A stretch of DNA of 64,000 nt, from assembly GCA_964236495.1 (NCBI GenBank), contig CAXSBR010000004.1, positions 168,937 through 232,936 on the forward strand, given 5' to 3'. Below, one piece after another: positions 26,104 to 37,176 of this stretch; the first letter of the stretch is position 1, and the number at the start of each line of letters is the position of its first letter. Origin of the DNA: CAXSBR01 sp964236495. GTDB lineage: Bacteria; Actinomycetota; Actinomycetes; Mycobacteriales; Jatrophihabitantaceae. Below the pieces are notes generated by a model, which worked only from the letters and a program-made list of their open reading frames with translations, had not been told where the DNA came from and made no database searches. The position numbers were made by a program, and so were the translations under genes.

Positions 26104-28147
26104 CGGCGAAGTCGGCCGAGGTCGGCGACGTATTACTGCGCCTGGAGACGACGTCGACGATCTCGGCGATCGCCTTTTCCAGGCCGATGCCGTTGCGCTG
26201 CTCGCCGTCGCGGTAGCGAAACGACACCGATCCGGACTCGGCGTCGGTGCCACCGGCGATGAGCATGAACGGCACCTTCTGCTTCTGCGCGGTACGGATC
26301 TTTTTCTGCATCCGATCCGAGGAGTCGTCGACCTCCACCCGGATGCCGGCGCTGCGCAACCGAGCAGCGACATCGTGGAGATAGTCGTTCTGCTCGTCGG
26401 TGACCGGGATGGCAATCACCTGCACCGGCGACAACCAGGCCGGAAACGCGCCGGCATAGTGCTCGGTCAGCACACCGAGGAAACGCTCGATCGAGCCGAA
26501 CAGCGCGCGGTGGATCATCACCGGCCGATGACGCTCGCCGTCGCTGCCGGTGTACTCCAGCTCGAAGCGCTCGGGCAGGTTGAAGTCCAACTGGATCGTC
26601 GACAGCTGCCAGGTCCGCCCGATCGCGTCCCGAGCCTGCACCGAGATCTTGGGACCGTAGAACGCGGCTCCGCCAGGATCGGGCACCAGGTCCAGCCCGG
26701 ATTCCATCGCCACCTCAGCCAGGGTGTTCGTCGCCAACTCCCATGCTGCGTCCGAGCCGACGTACTTCACGGGGTCCTTCGTCGACAGTTCGAGGTAGAA
26801 GTCGTCCAGGCCGTAGTCGCGCAGCAGATCGAGCACGAACGTGAGCAGCGAGCGCAACTCGTCGCGCATCGATTCGGGAGTGCAGTAGATGTGCGCGTCG
26901 TCCTGGGTCATGCCGCGAACCCGGGTCAGCCCGTGGATCACACCGGATTTCTCATACCGATACACCGAGCCGAACTCGAACAGCCGCAGCGGCAGCTCGC
27001 GGTAGGAGCGCCCACGGGCCCGATAGATCAGGTTGTGCATCGGGCAGTTCATCGGCTTGAGGTAGTAGTCCTGACCCGGCTTGCGGATCTCGCCGTCGTC
27101 GCCGAACTCGGCGTCCAGGTGCATCGGCGGATACATGCCTTCGGCGTACCAGTCCAGGTGCCCTGACGTCTGGAAGAGCTGAGCCTTGGTGATGTGCGGA
27201 GTGTTGACGAACTCGTAGCCCGCCTCTTCATGGCGGCGCCGCGAGTAGTCCTCCATCACGCGGCGCAGCGTGCCGCCCTTCGGGTGAAAGACGGCCAGGC
27301 CCGAACCGATCTCGTCGGGAAAGCTGAACAGGTCGAGCTCGGCGCCAAGCTTGCGGTGATCGCGCAGCGCGGCCTGCTCCAGCTGGGTCAGGTAGGTCTT
27401 GAGGTCGTCGCGGCTGGCCCAGGCGGTGCCGTAGATCCGCTGCAACTGGGGGTTCTGCTCGCTGCCGCGCCAGTACGCGGCCGCACTGCGCATGATCTTG
27501 AACGCGGGAATGCGGCGGGTGGTCGGCAGGTGCGGGCCGCGACACAGGTCGGTCCAGACGCGTTCTCCGGTGCGGCCGTCGACGTTGTCGTACATGGTCA
27601 ACACGCCCGCGCCGACCTCGACCTCAGCGCCTTCAGCGGCGTCCCCGGCGCCCTTGAGGTCGATCAGCTCCAACTTGTAGGGCTGCTCTGCCAGTTCGAC
27701 GCGCGCCTCGTCATCGGAGACGGGCCGGCGGGTGAACCGCTGCGCAGCCTTGACGATCTCGCCCATCCGCTTCTCGATGGCCACCAGATCCTCGGGCGCG
27801 AACGGCCGGGCCGGATCGAAGTCGTAGTAGAAGCCGTTCTCGATCGGTGGACCGATGCCCAGCAGCGTGCCCGGGAACAGGTCTTGCACCGCCTGGGCCA
27901 ACACGTGCGCAGTCGAGTGACGGATCACCGCCAGTCCGTCGGGAGACGATGCCGGCACCGGCTCCACCTCGGCCGCCACGTCGAAGGTGACGTCCAGATC
28001 GCGCAGCGTCGCGTCGTCCAGACGGCGCACCACCACCGCGCCGTCGACGCCGTTGAACGGCGCACCCACCGCTTCCAGCGCCGCGCGTGGCGTCGAGCCC
28101 GCCGTCACCAAGATCGCGACGGGTGACTCCGGTGGGCTGGCTGACAC
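26096..28147 (-). CDS. thrS: Threonyl-tRNA synthetase
   Basis: 683 aa from GTG 28147, preceded by GAGGAGC six bases upstream. Order: TGS-like N-terminus, editing domain with HSTAHVLAQAV (residues ~75-85), class II core with MNCPMHNLIYRARGRSYREL (zinc Cys), RYEKSGVIHGLTRVRGM (motif 2 region) and a C-terminal anticodon-binding domain (QVIAIPVTDEQNDYLHDVA onward). It charges tRNA-Thr. The next gene (HIT) overlaps it, so thrS heads a run reaching at least to pimA. The leader (28148-28290) carries a perfect palindrome but no T-box or threonine-rich leader peptide was recognised. Confidence 0.97.
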   Translation of the reverse strand: MSASPPESPVAILVTAGSTPRAALEAVGAPFNGVDGAVVVRRLDDATLRDLDVTFDVAAEVEPVPASSPDGLAVIRHSTAHVLAQAVQDLFPGTLLGIGPPIENGFYYDFDPARPFAPEDLVAIEKRMGEIVKAAQRFTRRPVSDDEARVELAEQPYKLELIDLKGAGDAAEGAEVEVGAGVLTMYDNVDGRTGERVWTDLCRGPHLPTTRRIPAFKIMRSAAAYWRGSEQNPQLQRIYGTAWASRDDLKTYLTQLEQAALRDHRKLGAELDLFSFPDEIGSGLAVFHPKGGTLRRVMEDYSRRRHEEAGYEFVNTPHITKAQLFQTSGHLDWYAEGMYPPMHLDAEFGDDGEIRKPGQDYYLKPMNCPMHNLIYRARGRSYRELPLRLFEFGSVYRYEKSGVIHGLTRVRGMTQDDAHIYCTPESMRDELRSLLTFVLDLLRDYGLDDFYLELSTKDPVKYVGSDAAWELATNTLAEVAMESGLDLVPDPGGAAFYGPKISVQARDAIGRTWQLSTIQLDFNLPERFELEYTGSDGERHRPVMIHRALFGSIERFLGVLTEHYAGAFPAWLSPVQVIAIPVTDEQNDYLHDVAARLRSAGIRVEVDDSSDRMQKKIRTAQKQKVPFMLIAGGTDAESGSVSFRYRDGEQRNGIGLEKAIAEIVDVVSRRSNTSPTSADFADA

Positions 28148-28241
28148 TGTTGCTCCTCAGAGACGATGGGAGATGGCAGCCGGGTGGAGAGTAGGTACGG
28201 ACTCAGCACGTAGCCGCAATGATCAACGGTCGACACGGTCG

Positions 28242-28267
28242 AGCGACCGGCACGCGTGCCGGTCGCT
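28242..28267. promoter_or_regulatory. Perfect 26-bp palindrome upstream of thrS
   Basis: AGCGACCGGCACG followed directly by its reverse complement CGTGCCGGTCGCT, 95 bases upstream of the thrS start and about 200 bases before csbD. With no loop it suits a dimeric DNA-binding protein site as well as a hairpin. The rest of the divergent region 28148-28464 has no gene. Confidence 0.7.
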
Positions 28268-28464
28268 GCCTGCGATCGTAGTGGGCGCACTCCCGCGGTT
28301 TCGGCAATTTTGCCGGAGCGTGGGCAGCGGGGCGTTAGTACTGCCAGCGTGTAGGCGGGCTGAGATGAGCCCCGCGGCGTACCGTGCAGTCAGGGTATGG
28401 CGCCCTCGTTGAGCACCGGTGTGATCAGACGGCGGTCGGCGACCACTCGAGGAAGGGTGTGCAG

Positions 28465-28635
28465 ATGAGCTTCATCGACAAGGCAAAGGACAAGGCCCAA
28501 GAGGTCTCGGGCAAAGGCAAGGAAGCTGTCGGCGAGCAGACCGGCAACGACGACCTGAAGGCCGAAGGCCAGGGCGACCAGGCCAAGGCTGACTTCAAGC
28601 AGGCCGGCGAGAAGGTCAAGGACGCCTTCAACTGA
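28465..28635 (+). CDS. CsbD family stress protein
   Basis: 56 aa from ATG 28465 with AGGAAGG nine bases upstream. Lys/Asp/Glu/Gln-rich and almost free of hydrophobics: MSFIDKAKDKAQEVSGKGKE followed by VGEQTGNDDLKAEGQG. This is the CsbD family, small proteins induced by general stress in many bacteria, with no known molecular function. The gene is monocistronic, bounded by a strong hairpin at 28673-28709. Confidence 0.93.
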   Translation: MSFIDKAKDKAQEVSGKGKEAVGEQTGNDDLKAEGQGDQAKADFKQAGEKVKDAFN

Positions 28636-28672
28636 GCCGGTGCGGCGTCGCTATGCGGCGCGGTTCCCGGAC

Positions 28673-28709
28673 GGACGCGCCGACACGGTCTATGCGTGTC
28701 GGCGCGTCC
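28673..28709 (+). terminator. Hairpin terminator after csbD
   Basis: A perfect 15-bp stem GGACGCGCCGACACG/CGTGTCGGCGCGTCC with a 7-base loop, 37 bases after the csbD stop, followed by TAGTTT. A full T-tract is lacking, as often in high-GC actinobacteria. Confidence 0.85.
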
Positions 28710-28753
28710 TAGTTTGAGAGCTTCGAGTGGTTGATGGCTAAAGTGAGGCCGAT

Positions 28754-30193
28754 GTGTCCGAGACTCGCGTTGGTGACGTCTTATCGATGCCGGCCTTGGA
28801 CAGGAAGTTGACGGTTCCCCCCGTGACCGATTTCGCGCATGCTGCACCGCCTCCCGCGCTGGGAGGTGCACACACGCTTACCGATGCCGGAGTTGCCGTC
28901 GGATCTGACAGATCTGCCCGACCGGACAACGCCCCGGTGGCGCAGCAGACTTCTCGCCCCGACATACAGCCCGAGTCCGGACCTCCCCGCCAGCCGACCG
29001 GGCTCGTGCCAATGGCCGACACCATGCTCGGTGGGCACTATCGCTTGCAGGCACGGCTGGGGCACGGTGGCATGGCTGATGTGTGGCAGGCCCTGGACGA
29101 GCGTCTTGACCGGCCGGTGGCAATCAAGCTGTTCCGCCCGGAAGCCACCCAGCCCCAGCGCGAGCGCAACGAGATGCGACTACTGGCCAACCTGAACCAC
29201 CCTGGGTTGGTGACGGTCTTCGATGCCGGAATCGCCGATGACAGCTACGGCACCGCTCATTCCTACCTGGTGATGGAGCTGATCACCGGTCCCCCACTGT
29301 CGCACCAGCTCGACCTCGGCCGCATACCACCTGCCGTCGTGGCGGAGATGGGCGTCGAGCTGGCCAGTGCATTCGCCTACATCCACCACCGCGGAATCGT
29401 GCACCGTGACGTCAAGCCGGCAAACATCCTGCTGGTCGCGCCGCTGTCGCCCGGCGCGCAGTTCCAGGGCGTCAAGCTGACCGACTTCGGGATCGCTCGC
29501 ATGCTCGACGACACCCGGTTGACCGAGCACGGTATGACGATCGGCACGCCCAACTACCTCAGCCCCGAGCAGGTGCGCGGCGACGAGCTCGGCCCCGCCA
29601 GCGATGTCTACTCGTTGGGGCTGCTGCTGGTGGAATGTCTCACCGGCCAGGTGGTGTATCCCGGGCACGGCATCGAGGCCGCGATCGCGCGGCTGCACCG
29701 CGCGGCACAGGTGCCGCCGGAGTTGGGGCCGGCCTGGGCCGGCGTGCTTCAGCCGATGCTGGCCATCGATCCTGCAGCACGACCCAGCGCAGCCGCGGTG
29801 GCCACGGCCCTGGGACGGATCGACGATCACAGTTGGACTACCCGACCTGAGCAGCGCCGCCCACAGCCTTCGCCACCGCTTTCCGAGGTCTCGGCCAGTG
29901 CCTTCGCACCTGTCGGCGAGCCGGTGGAACAGCGTTCCGACCTCGACGAGCTGCCCGCGACCAGGTCGTCACCGGTGCCATGGGATGACGACGGCGATGT
30001 CGCGCACGAACCATCCCGGGGTGGTACCGGATGGCTGGTTGCTGCCGCCGTTCTCTTGCTCGTTCTGCTCGCCACGGTCTGGTTCATCGTGCACTCGGCC
30101 GGGTCACACCGCAGCCCTGGACCGTCCTACCCATCCGTCACGGGCAAGCTGGGAAGCGATCTCAGCCGCCTACAGAAGGATGTGCGACCGTGA
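28754..30193 (+). CDS. Membrane-anchored serine/threonine protein kinase
   Basis: 479 aa from GTG 28754 (GAGG upstream); ATG 29012 (MADTMLGGHYRL) is an alternative that removes a disordered 86-residue N-terminus. Hanks-type domain: LGHGGMADVW (near 102), AIKLF (Lys125), HRDVKPANIL (Asp219), DFG (244) and GTPNYLSPEQV. After the kinase, a Pro/Ser-rich linker leads to one membrane helix (residues ~427-446, WLVAAAVLLLVLLATVWFIV) and a short outside tail of ~33 residues, with no PASTA or other sensor domain. It overlaps the following lipoprotein gene as GTGA, which suggests that the lipoprotein is its sensor or substrate. Confidence 0.92.
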   Translation: MSETRVGDVLSMPALDRKLTVPPVTDFAHAAPPPALGGAHTLTDAGVAVGSDRSARPDNAPVAQQTSRPDIQPESGPPRQPTGLVPMADTMLGGHYRLQARLGHGGMADVWQALDERLDRPVAIKLFRPEATQPQRERNEMRLLANLNHPGLVTVFDAGIADDSYGTAHSYLVMELITGPPLSHQLDLGRIPPAVVAEMGVELASAFAYIHHRGIVHRDVKPANILLVAPLSPGAQFQGVKLTDFGIARMLDDTRLTEHGMTIGTPNYLSPEQVRGDELGPASDVYSLGLLLVECLTGQVVYPGHGIEAAIARLHRAAQVPPELGPAWAGVLQPMLAIDPAARPSAAAVATALGRIDDHSWTTRPEQRRPQPSPPLSEVSASAFAPVGEPVEQRSDLDELPATRSSPVPWDDDGDVAHEPSRGGTGWLVAAAVLLLVLLATVWFIVHSAGSHRSPGPSYPSVTGKLGSDLSRLQKDVRP

Positions 30194-31008
30194 CGATCCG
30201 CGCGCGCTCGGTGTCGATGCTCTCCGGCGTCGGCCTTGCGCTCGCGTGCTCGCTCGCCGGCTGCAGTAGCTCCGGATCAGGTCAGTCTCAGCCGACCAAG
30301 CTGCAGGACGATGTGCTCGCCGTGACCAACGCTGTCGCCGCGCACAACTACACGGCTGCGCTGTCGGCGCTGGGCGTGCTCAAGCGGGATCTGGCAGCCG
30401 CGCAGTCCACCCAGTCGGTGTCGCTGGCGCAGGGGCAGCGCATCCAGGCCGACATCGCCGCCGTCACCGGCGAGATCACCGCTGCGAACATGCCTGCGAC
30501 GACTACGGCACCCGCGTCGTCGACGACGTCGACAATGTCGACCACGCGTTCGACCGCCACGTCTGCCTCATCGTCGGCACCGGTGTCGACATCGGCGTCG
30601 GCGTCGAAGTCGAAGTCACACCCGAAGACCCGGTCCACTTCGACGTCGGCGACGACGGCTCCCACGCGCACCAAGACTTCGACGCCGGCTAGCACGTCGT
30701 CCGTGCCGTCGTCCTGGACGATGCCGACGAGAAGTGTTCCGCCGACGACGCCACCGTCCTCCATCACGCCACCGCCCACGCAATCGTCGTCCACTGCAAG
30801 TACGACGCCGCCGAGGACCACGACAGCCAGCACTGTGCCTACCAGCAGTGCGCCGGTCAGTACTTCCTCGACTCCTGCGCCGCCAGCCGCCACAACACCC
30901 TCGTCGAGCGCGGCGACGTCGCCCAACCCGGTTCGCGACGGCGGCAAAGTCAAGCCCACCAAGCCCGCAAAGACGACGAAGCCCGGAGGTCACCGCCCGG
31001 GGCGCTGA
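30190..31008 (+). CDS. Mucin-like Ser/Thr-rich lipoprotein
   Basis: 272 aa from GTG 30190, overlapping the kinase stop. The signal peptide ends SLAGC (Cys25 lipidated). Residues ~30-110 form a small helical domain (QDDVLAVTNAVAAHNYTAAL), possibly with a mate helix at SLAQGQRIQADIAAVTGEI. From ~112 to 250 the protein is almost only Ser, Thr, Pro and Ala, ending in a basic tail KPTKPAKTTKPGGHRPGR. The low-complexity region could span the wall and be O-mannosylated. Coupling to the kinase suggests a joint signalling unit (inference). No homologous function recognised. Confidence 0.85.
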   Translation: MTIRARSVSMLSGVGLALACSLAGCSSSGSGQSQPTKLQDDVLAVTNAVAAHNYTAALSALGVLKRDLAAAQSTQSVSLAQGQRIQADIAAVTGEITAANMPATTTAPASSTTSTMSTTRSTATSASSSAPVSTSASASKSKSHPKTRSTSTSATTAPTRTKTSTPASTSSVPSSWTMPTRSVPPTTPPSSITPPPTQSSSTASTTPPRTTTASTVPTSSAPVSTSSTPAPPAATTPSSSAATSPNPVRDGGKVKPTKPAKTTKPGGHRPGR

Positions 31009-31044
31009 ACCGGCTCCGACGATGCGGTCGTTGGCGCAGACGCG

Positions 31045-31650
31045 CTACGCGCGCGACGGAGCCGATCCGTCTGTTGTCGGCAGCACCGATGAAGACACAT
31101 CAACGCCCAGGACCTCGTCGACCTGGAGCAGATCCGCACGAGTGAGCCCGACGACAGGGTTCGGACTGATCGCCAGCACATCAGTGGTGAGAACAGCCTG
31201 GATGTCGCTGTTCGGCCATGTCCTCTCGAACGCGATGTCGTCATCGATCCAGATCAACCGGCGGCCCTCGGTGTGCACGACGTGGTGCGCAGTCGCGACC
31301 TTCCACCAGCGCCCTGCCGCATCGCGCTGGGTGGGCCGCGACGTCGGCGACTCGGCCACCGGCCAATCGGGCAGACCGAGCACCGGCGCGAGAAGCGTTT
31401 TCGCGCTGGCCCGCCACGTCGTGTGCCACCGAATGTCGGCCAACCCTCGCTCGTGGAGAGCGCTCAAGTAGTCCAGCACCGGCTGGGCGGCGAGGATCGG
31501 CCAGGTGTTGCCATCCAGGTCGGTTACCTGGTGCCGACGCCACAGCGCTTTGGGCCACACCGACGTGTCCGGAACCCGAGAAATTGCGTTGAGCACCCCG
31601 TCCACGTCCAGCAGGAGGACAGGACGGATGTCGGAACCCGAGGTTGTCAC
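31045..31650 (-). CDS. HAD-like domain protein
   Basis: 201 aa. The N-terminus holds the HAD motif I, LLLDVDGVLN (residues ~12-21), and WIDDDIAFE near residue 140 resembles the acidic motif IV. In between, WHTTWRASA and LPDWPV are typical of a small actinobacterial HAD subfamily annotated only as hypothetical or HAD-like. A phosphatase role is possible. It converges on the lipoprotein gene. Confidence 0.75.
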   Translation of the reverse strand: MTTSGSDIRPVLLLDVDGVLNAISRVPDTSVWPKALWRRHQVTDLDGNTWPILAAQPVLDYLSALHERGLADIRWHTTWRASAKTLLAPVLGLPDWPVAESPTSRPTQRDAAGRWWKVATAHHVVHTEGRRLIWIDDDIAFERTWPNSDIQAVLTTDVLAISPNPVVGLTRADLLQVDEVLGVDVSSSVLPTTDGSAPSRA

Positions 31651-32090
31651 GCAGCCCGCCCTTGAACTTCGATCACGTGCGCCGGGCGGAGAGTGCCCCT
31701 GTCACCAGTGCGGTCGACGCGCGGCAGAGCCGGGCCGATTCGATCATCTCGTCCTTCGACAACCAGGCCGGCATCGTGACAGCAATGCGATCCGCAGAGT
31801 CCATGCCAATTCCCTTTCCTAGCCGCAGGTAGCACTGATGACGGGGGTCGGTGCACTCGAAGGCGTTGCGCGGCAGGTCGCCAACGCGGGTCGGCCACTT
31901 CCTAGCAGGCGGGTACCGGGCCTGCCTTCAGTAGGTAAACGGGCCAGAACCGACTTTGGCGGCGAGCGCACCAGCGCAACGTTCGTAGACGTTCCCCACC
32001 CTGTCCGCGCAGTGGCTTCAGGCAACGGCCAACTCCATCCGCTGCTGCTGAATCTGCATATTTGGTCGCGCCCTTTACAAGCTTGCACTG
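31651..32090. other. 440-base interval without recognised gene
   Basis: Short open frames on both strands lack ribosome binding sites and recognisable domains; one on the plus strand (31838-32131) runs into the tRNA and is spurious. I see no repeats or RNA motifs here. The promoter of the HAD gene should lie at its left side. Confidence 0.5.
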
Positions 32091-32162
32091 TGGGCGATGC
32101 AGGTTTCGAACCTGCGACCCCTGCCGTGTGAAGGCAGTGCTCTCCCGCTGAGCTAATCGCCC
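32091..32162 (-). tRNA. tRNA-Val (CAC)
   Basis: 72 nt. Acceptor GGGCGAT/ATCGCCC, D-arm GCTC-AGCGGGA-GAGC, anticodon stem CTGCC/GGCAG with loop TTCACAC (anticodon CAC), T-arm GCAGG-TTCGAAA-CCTGC. CCA is not encoded. It decodes GTG. Confidence 0.96.
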
Positions 32163-32448
32163 GGGACCGATTAGCCTACAGGACCACTTCCCCGGTCAAG
32201 CTCCCGCTAGAGAAAAGCCCCAAAGCTTTTAGGACAGGTAGGTCATGGCGGCGGCGGCGAACTTGATCTTCGTCTAACGCGGCAATCTGGCGGCTCACGC
32301 GAACGCCGAGGCAAAATCGACAGGTCTAGAAAGATCAGCGGCCCACCCTAGACCCGGGAGCGAAACGAAGGCCAGGCCGCCCAATTCCACCACGACGCCG
32401 GCGTGCTACCGACAGCGCTTATACCACCGGCGCTGGTATGAACAGGGG

Positions 32449-33372
32449 TCAGCGTTCGCCCAGCGCGAGGATCGTCGACGGCTTGGGCGGCGGCGTGTGC
32501 CCCGGTTCGATGCTCAGCCCGAACATCTGCAGCGAGCTGTAGGCACCACGTGCATCCGCGGCCACCTGCACCGTCTGCACCGTGCCGTTACTGACATTGA
32601 AGTCGCCTAGCGCGACGGGCGTGCCGTTTCGCTTGACCATTCCCCAGAGCACGTAGCTAGTCGAGGCGGAGTTGGACTTCACGCCTCGGGTGACGATGCT
32701 GACATCGTGGGCGCGAGCGACGACGGTGGCAATCGTGCGCCCCGAGTTGTCCGACAGCGGAACGGTCGTTGCACTGCCACCGCGGGCGACCGCGCTGAGG
32801 GCAGCGTCAAGGTCGGAAGCCAACGCAGACTTCTGATCGCGGCTGCGCACGGCGCCAACGGTCGTGATGGTGAGCACGAGGGCAATCACTGCAGCGGCGG
32901 CGGCGGCGAGCCAGCCGGCGCGCTCGGACAGTTTGCGGGAACGTCGCACGGCTAGTTCATCCACCGGTTCCCTCGACTGCTGGCGTCGCACCGGTCGAAC
33001 TGGCTCGACAGGACGCGTCGTCGTCAAGGCCGGCCGCATCGCTTCGTCGAGCACCCCAGCGTCTTGCGGTACGGCGGGACGGGCGGCGAAGGCCGCCGAC
33101 AGCACGGAGTCGCGGAGATCCATCCGCGGTTCGGGCGCCGGCGCCTGCATGGCCGTACCCAGGACGGCTCCTAGCTCGGCCATGTCCGTGACCGATTGAC
33201 GGCAGTTCGGGCAGGTGACGACCAAGTGGTCGACGAAGCGTTCGAGCTCGTCGGGTTCCAACGCGCTCATGGCAAAGCCGACGGCCAACTCGTCCCACTG
33301 CTCATGCACGCTGGCAGTGTGTTCGTGGCCTCCCCCGTCGTCAGCCCCGTAGCCAGCCCCGTCGAAGATCAC
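32449..33372 (-). CDS. Anti-sigma factor (RskA-like)
   Basis: 307 aa. Cytoplasmic N-terminal zinc-type domain with His49, Cys54 and Cys57 (HLVVTCPNC; the spacing is Hx4CxxC, one longer than the common Hx3CxxC), a Pro/Arg-rich linker, one membrane helix (residues ~153-175) and an extracytoplasmic RskA-type domain ending in LSIEPGHTPPPKP. It should hold the adjacent ECF sigma factor inactive until regulated proteolysis. Its start overlaps the sigma stop as ATGA. The segment 32163-32448 downstream contains nothing recognised. Confidence 0.92.
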   Translation of the reverse strand: MIFDGAGYGADDGGGHEHTASVHEQWDELAVGFAMSALEPDELERFVDHLVVTCPNCRQSVTDMAELGAVLGTAMQAPAPEPRMDLRDSVLSAAFAARPAVPQDAGVLDEAMRPALTTTRPVEPVRPVRRQQSREPVDELAVRRSRKLSERAGWLAAAAAAVIALVLTITTVGAVRSRDQKSALASDLDAALSAVARGGSATTVPLSDNSGRTIATVVARAHDVSIVTRGVKSNSASTSYVLWGMVKRNGTPVALGDFNVSNGTVQTVQVAADARGAYSSLQMFGLSIEPGHTPPPKPSTILALGER

Positions 33373-34031
33373 TGAGCCCCCCTCTCTGCACCGGTCATCT
33401 CACTGACGGAGTCGACAAAGTCCAACGGCGCCAAGACAGTTTTCAGCTTGCGCATCGCAGCGAGCATGCGGGTTTTGACAGTTCCCAGCGGCACGCCGGT
33501 CACCGCTGCAACCTCGCGTTGGGTGTAGCCGCCGAAGTAAGCCAGTACCAGCGCCTGACGCTGCGCCTCGGGAAGCTCGGCAAGGGCATGTCGGATGCGC
33601 GCAGCCTGCCATCGCTCGCCGGCTTGCGCGTCCACGGGCTCATCGAACTTCTCGTCCCGAAGCCGCTGTTCGACGTCTACAGCAACGAGGTCGCGCCGGC
33701 GACGCAGCGATTCTTCGCGTCGCACCAGATCGACGGACTTGTGATGTGCAGCCGACATCAGCCAGGTGCCCAGGCTGCCACGGGAAGGATCGTAGGCGTC
33801 CGGCTTTTTCCACAACGCGACGAACACCTCTTGCACGACGTCCTCGGCATGCGTTCGGTCGGTGGTCACGCGGAAGGCCACCGCGAACACTGCGCGGTGG
33901 TACCGGTCGTACACCTCGCTCAGTGCGGCGGAGTCGCCGCCGGTCAGAGCTCGGGACAGTTCAGCATCGGATGAAAACGGTTCGGTTTTCAGTCCGGGCG
34001 ACGGGGGAGGCGCCACGGTTAACATCCTCAC
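33369..34031 (-). CDS. ECF RNA polymerase sigma factor (SigK-like)
   Basis: 220 aa; ATG 34025 (MLTVAPP) is an equally likely start. Sigma-2: RYHRAVFAVAFRVT...AEDVVQEVFVALW (residues ~42-75) with the WKKPDAYDPSRGSLGTWL segment. Sigma-4: LPEAQRQALVLAYFGGYTQR and GVPLGTVKTRMLAAMRKL (helix-turn-helix). The pairing with an RskA-like anti-sigma resembles the SigK/ECF19 group, which controls redox or envelope responses in actinomycetes. It probably activates its own operon; I did not find a convincing GGAAC-type promoter. Confidence 0.93.
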   Translation of the reverse strand: MRMLTVAPPPSPGLKTEPFSSDAELSRALTGGDSAALSEVYDRYHRAVFAVAFRVTTDRTHAEDVVQEVFVALWKKPDAYDPSRGSLGTWLMSAAHHKSVDLVRREESLRRRRDLVAVDVEQRLRDEKFDEPVDAQAGERWQAARIRHALAELPEAQRQALVLAYFGGYTQREVAAVTGVPLGTVKTRMLAAMRKLKTVLAPLDFVDSVSEMTGAERGAQ

Positions 34032-34272
34032 GTAGGTATTCGTAGGCCACCACCGGAACGGTTCATCGAACCGGCAAAAGACACGCAGTTGCCTCTACGG
34101 TAACCAAAGCCGCGAGTGTGGCGGTTGGACCAGCAGTTGCGACGCCGAAAGATCGGGCAAGTAGGGCAACGTGCTCTCCGACCCGGATCGCAACGCCCCG
34201 TCGGTGACCCAATCCAGCTAGACCTGACGCGGCGCCCTGCTACGGACTTCAGAGCAGGGTTAGATTCCCACA

Positions 34273-34762
34273 GTGGAACCGGTGCTTGCGAGCTTGATTT
34301 CAGACGGCGTTCTTGGCTGGCATACCTCCGTCCGCTCGTTGTTGGGGGCCGACCTGCCGCTAGTCGCCGACGACGTCACCGTCGAAACACCTTCTCGCGC
34401 ACCGTTCCGGCGTGGGCGACTACGTCGACGAAGCCGCCGAACAGGACCAACCCTTGCAGGTCCCGGTGCAGACGTTGATCAGCAGCGAGTCATATCTGCC
34501 CGCGCTTGACGGCTTTGCGGCCACGTTCGCCGCAGGCACCCAGTTCGCCTACAACAACAGTGGCTACGCAATCCTTGCCGTCCTGGCTGAACGCGCAAGC
34601 GGGCAAGCCTTTCCGCACCTGGTCGCCCGCCGGGTGCTCATGCCGGCGAACATGCACCGCACCGCGTTCCTAAGTTCGGAAGAACTGCCCGGGAATGCGC
34701 TACGGGCTGGGCTTTTGGTTGGAGCGCACGGGGCCCGAGGTCATCCTCGAAGGCGCCGATCG
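34273..34762 (+). pseudogene. Decayed beta-lactamase-fold serine hydrolase
   Basis: Three pieces in different frames resemble one serine hydrolase of the class C beta-lactamase family. From 34273: LISDGVLGWHTSVRSLLGAD, then VADDVTVE. After a one-base shift near 34395: LLAHRSGVGDYVDE, then FAAGTQFAYNNSGYAILAVL (the YxN motif) and MHRTAFLSSEELPG. After a deletion, from 34695: MRYGLGFWLERTGPEVILEG. The N-terminus with SxxK is missing, about 70-80 residues are lost before RYGLGFWL and the C-terminus is shifted out of frame. It is a remnant without function. Confidence 0.88.
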
Positions 34763-34935
34763 TCGGCACCGAAGACGGCGGCGCTGGTGCACTCAGCCGC
34801 CTCATCGGTGAATGGCAAGGCGATTAGACAGCGTTCCTCGGCTGAGCGGTCTACGACCCGCGATTCCCGGCCCGGCCCGGCTCGGCTGACGCCGGTGAAC
34901 CGCCCCTGTCGCGGGGTGGAACCTGCGGGCCGGCG

Positions 34936-37172
<2,237 letters not shown>

Positions 37173-37176
<4 letters not shown>

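Noticed and set aside
28148..28290. T-box or Thr-rich leader peptide ahead of thrS
   Set aside because: No T-box core sequence and no short ORF rich in threonine codons; only the palindrome is evident.
31838..32131. 97-codon ORF ending in DAGFEPATPAV
   Set aside because: The ending is the usual translation artefact of a tRNA gene read in antisense (here tRNA-Val at 32091).
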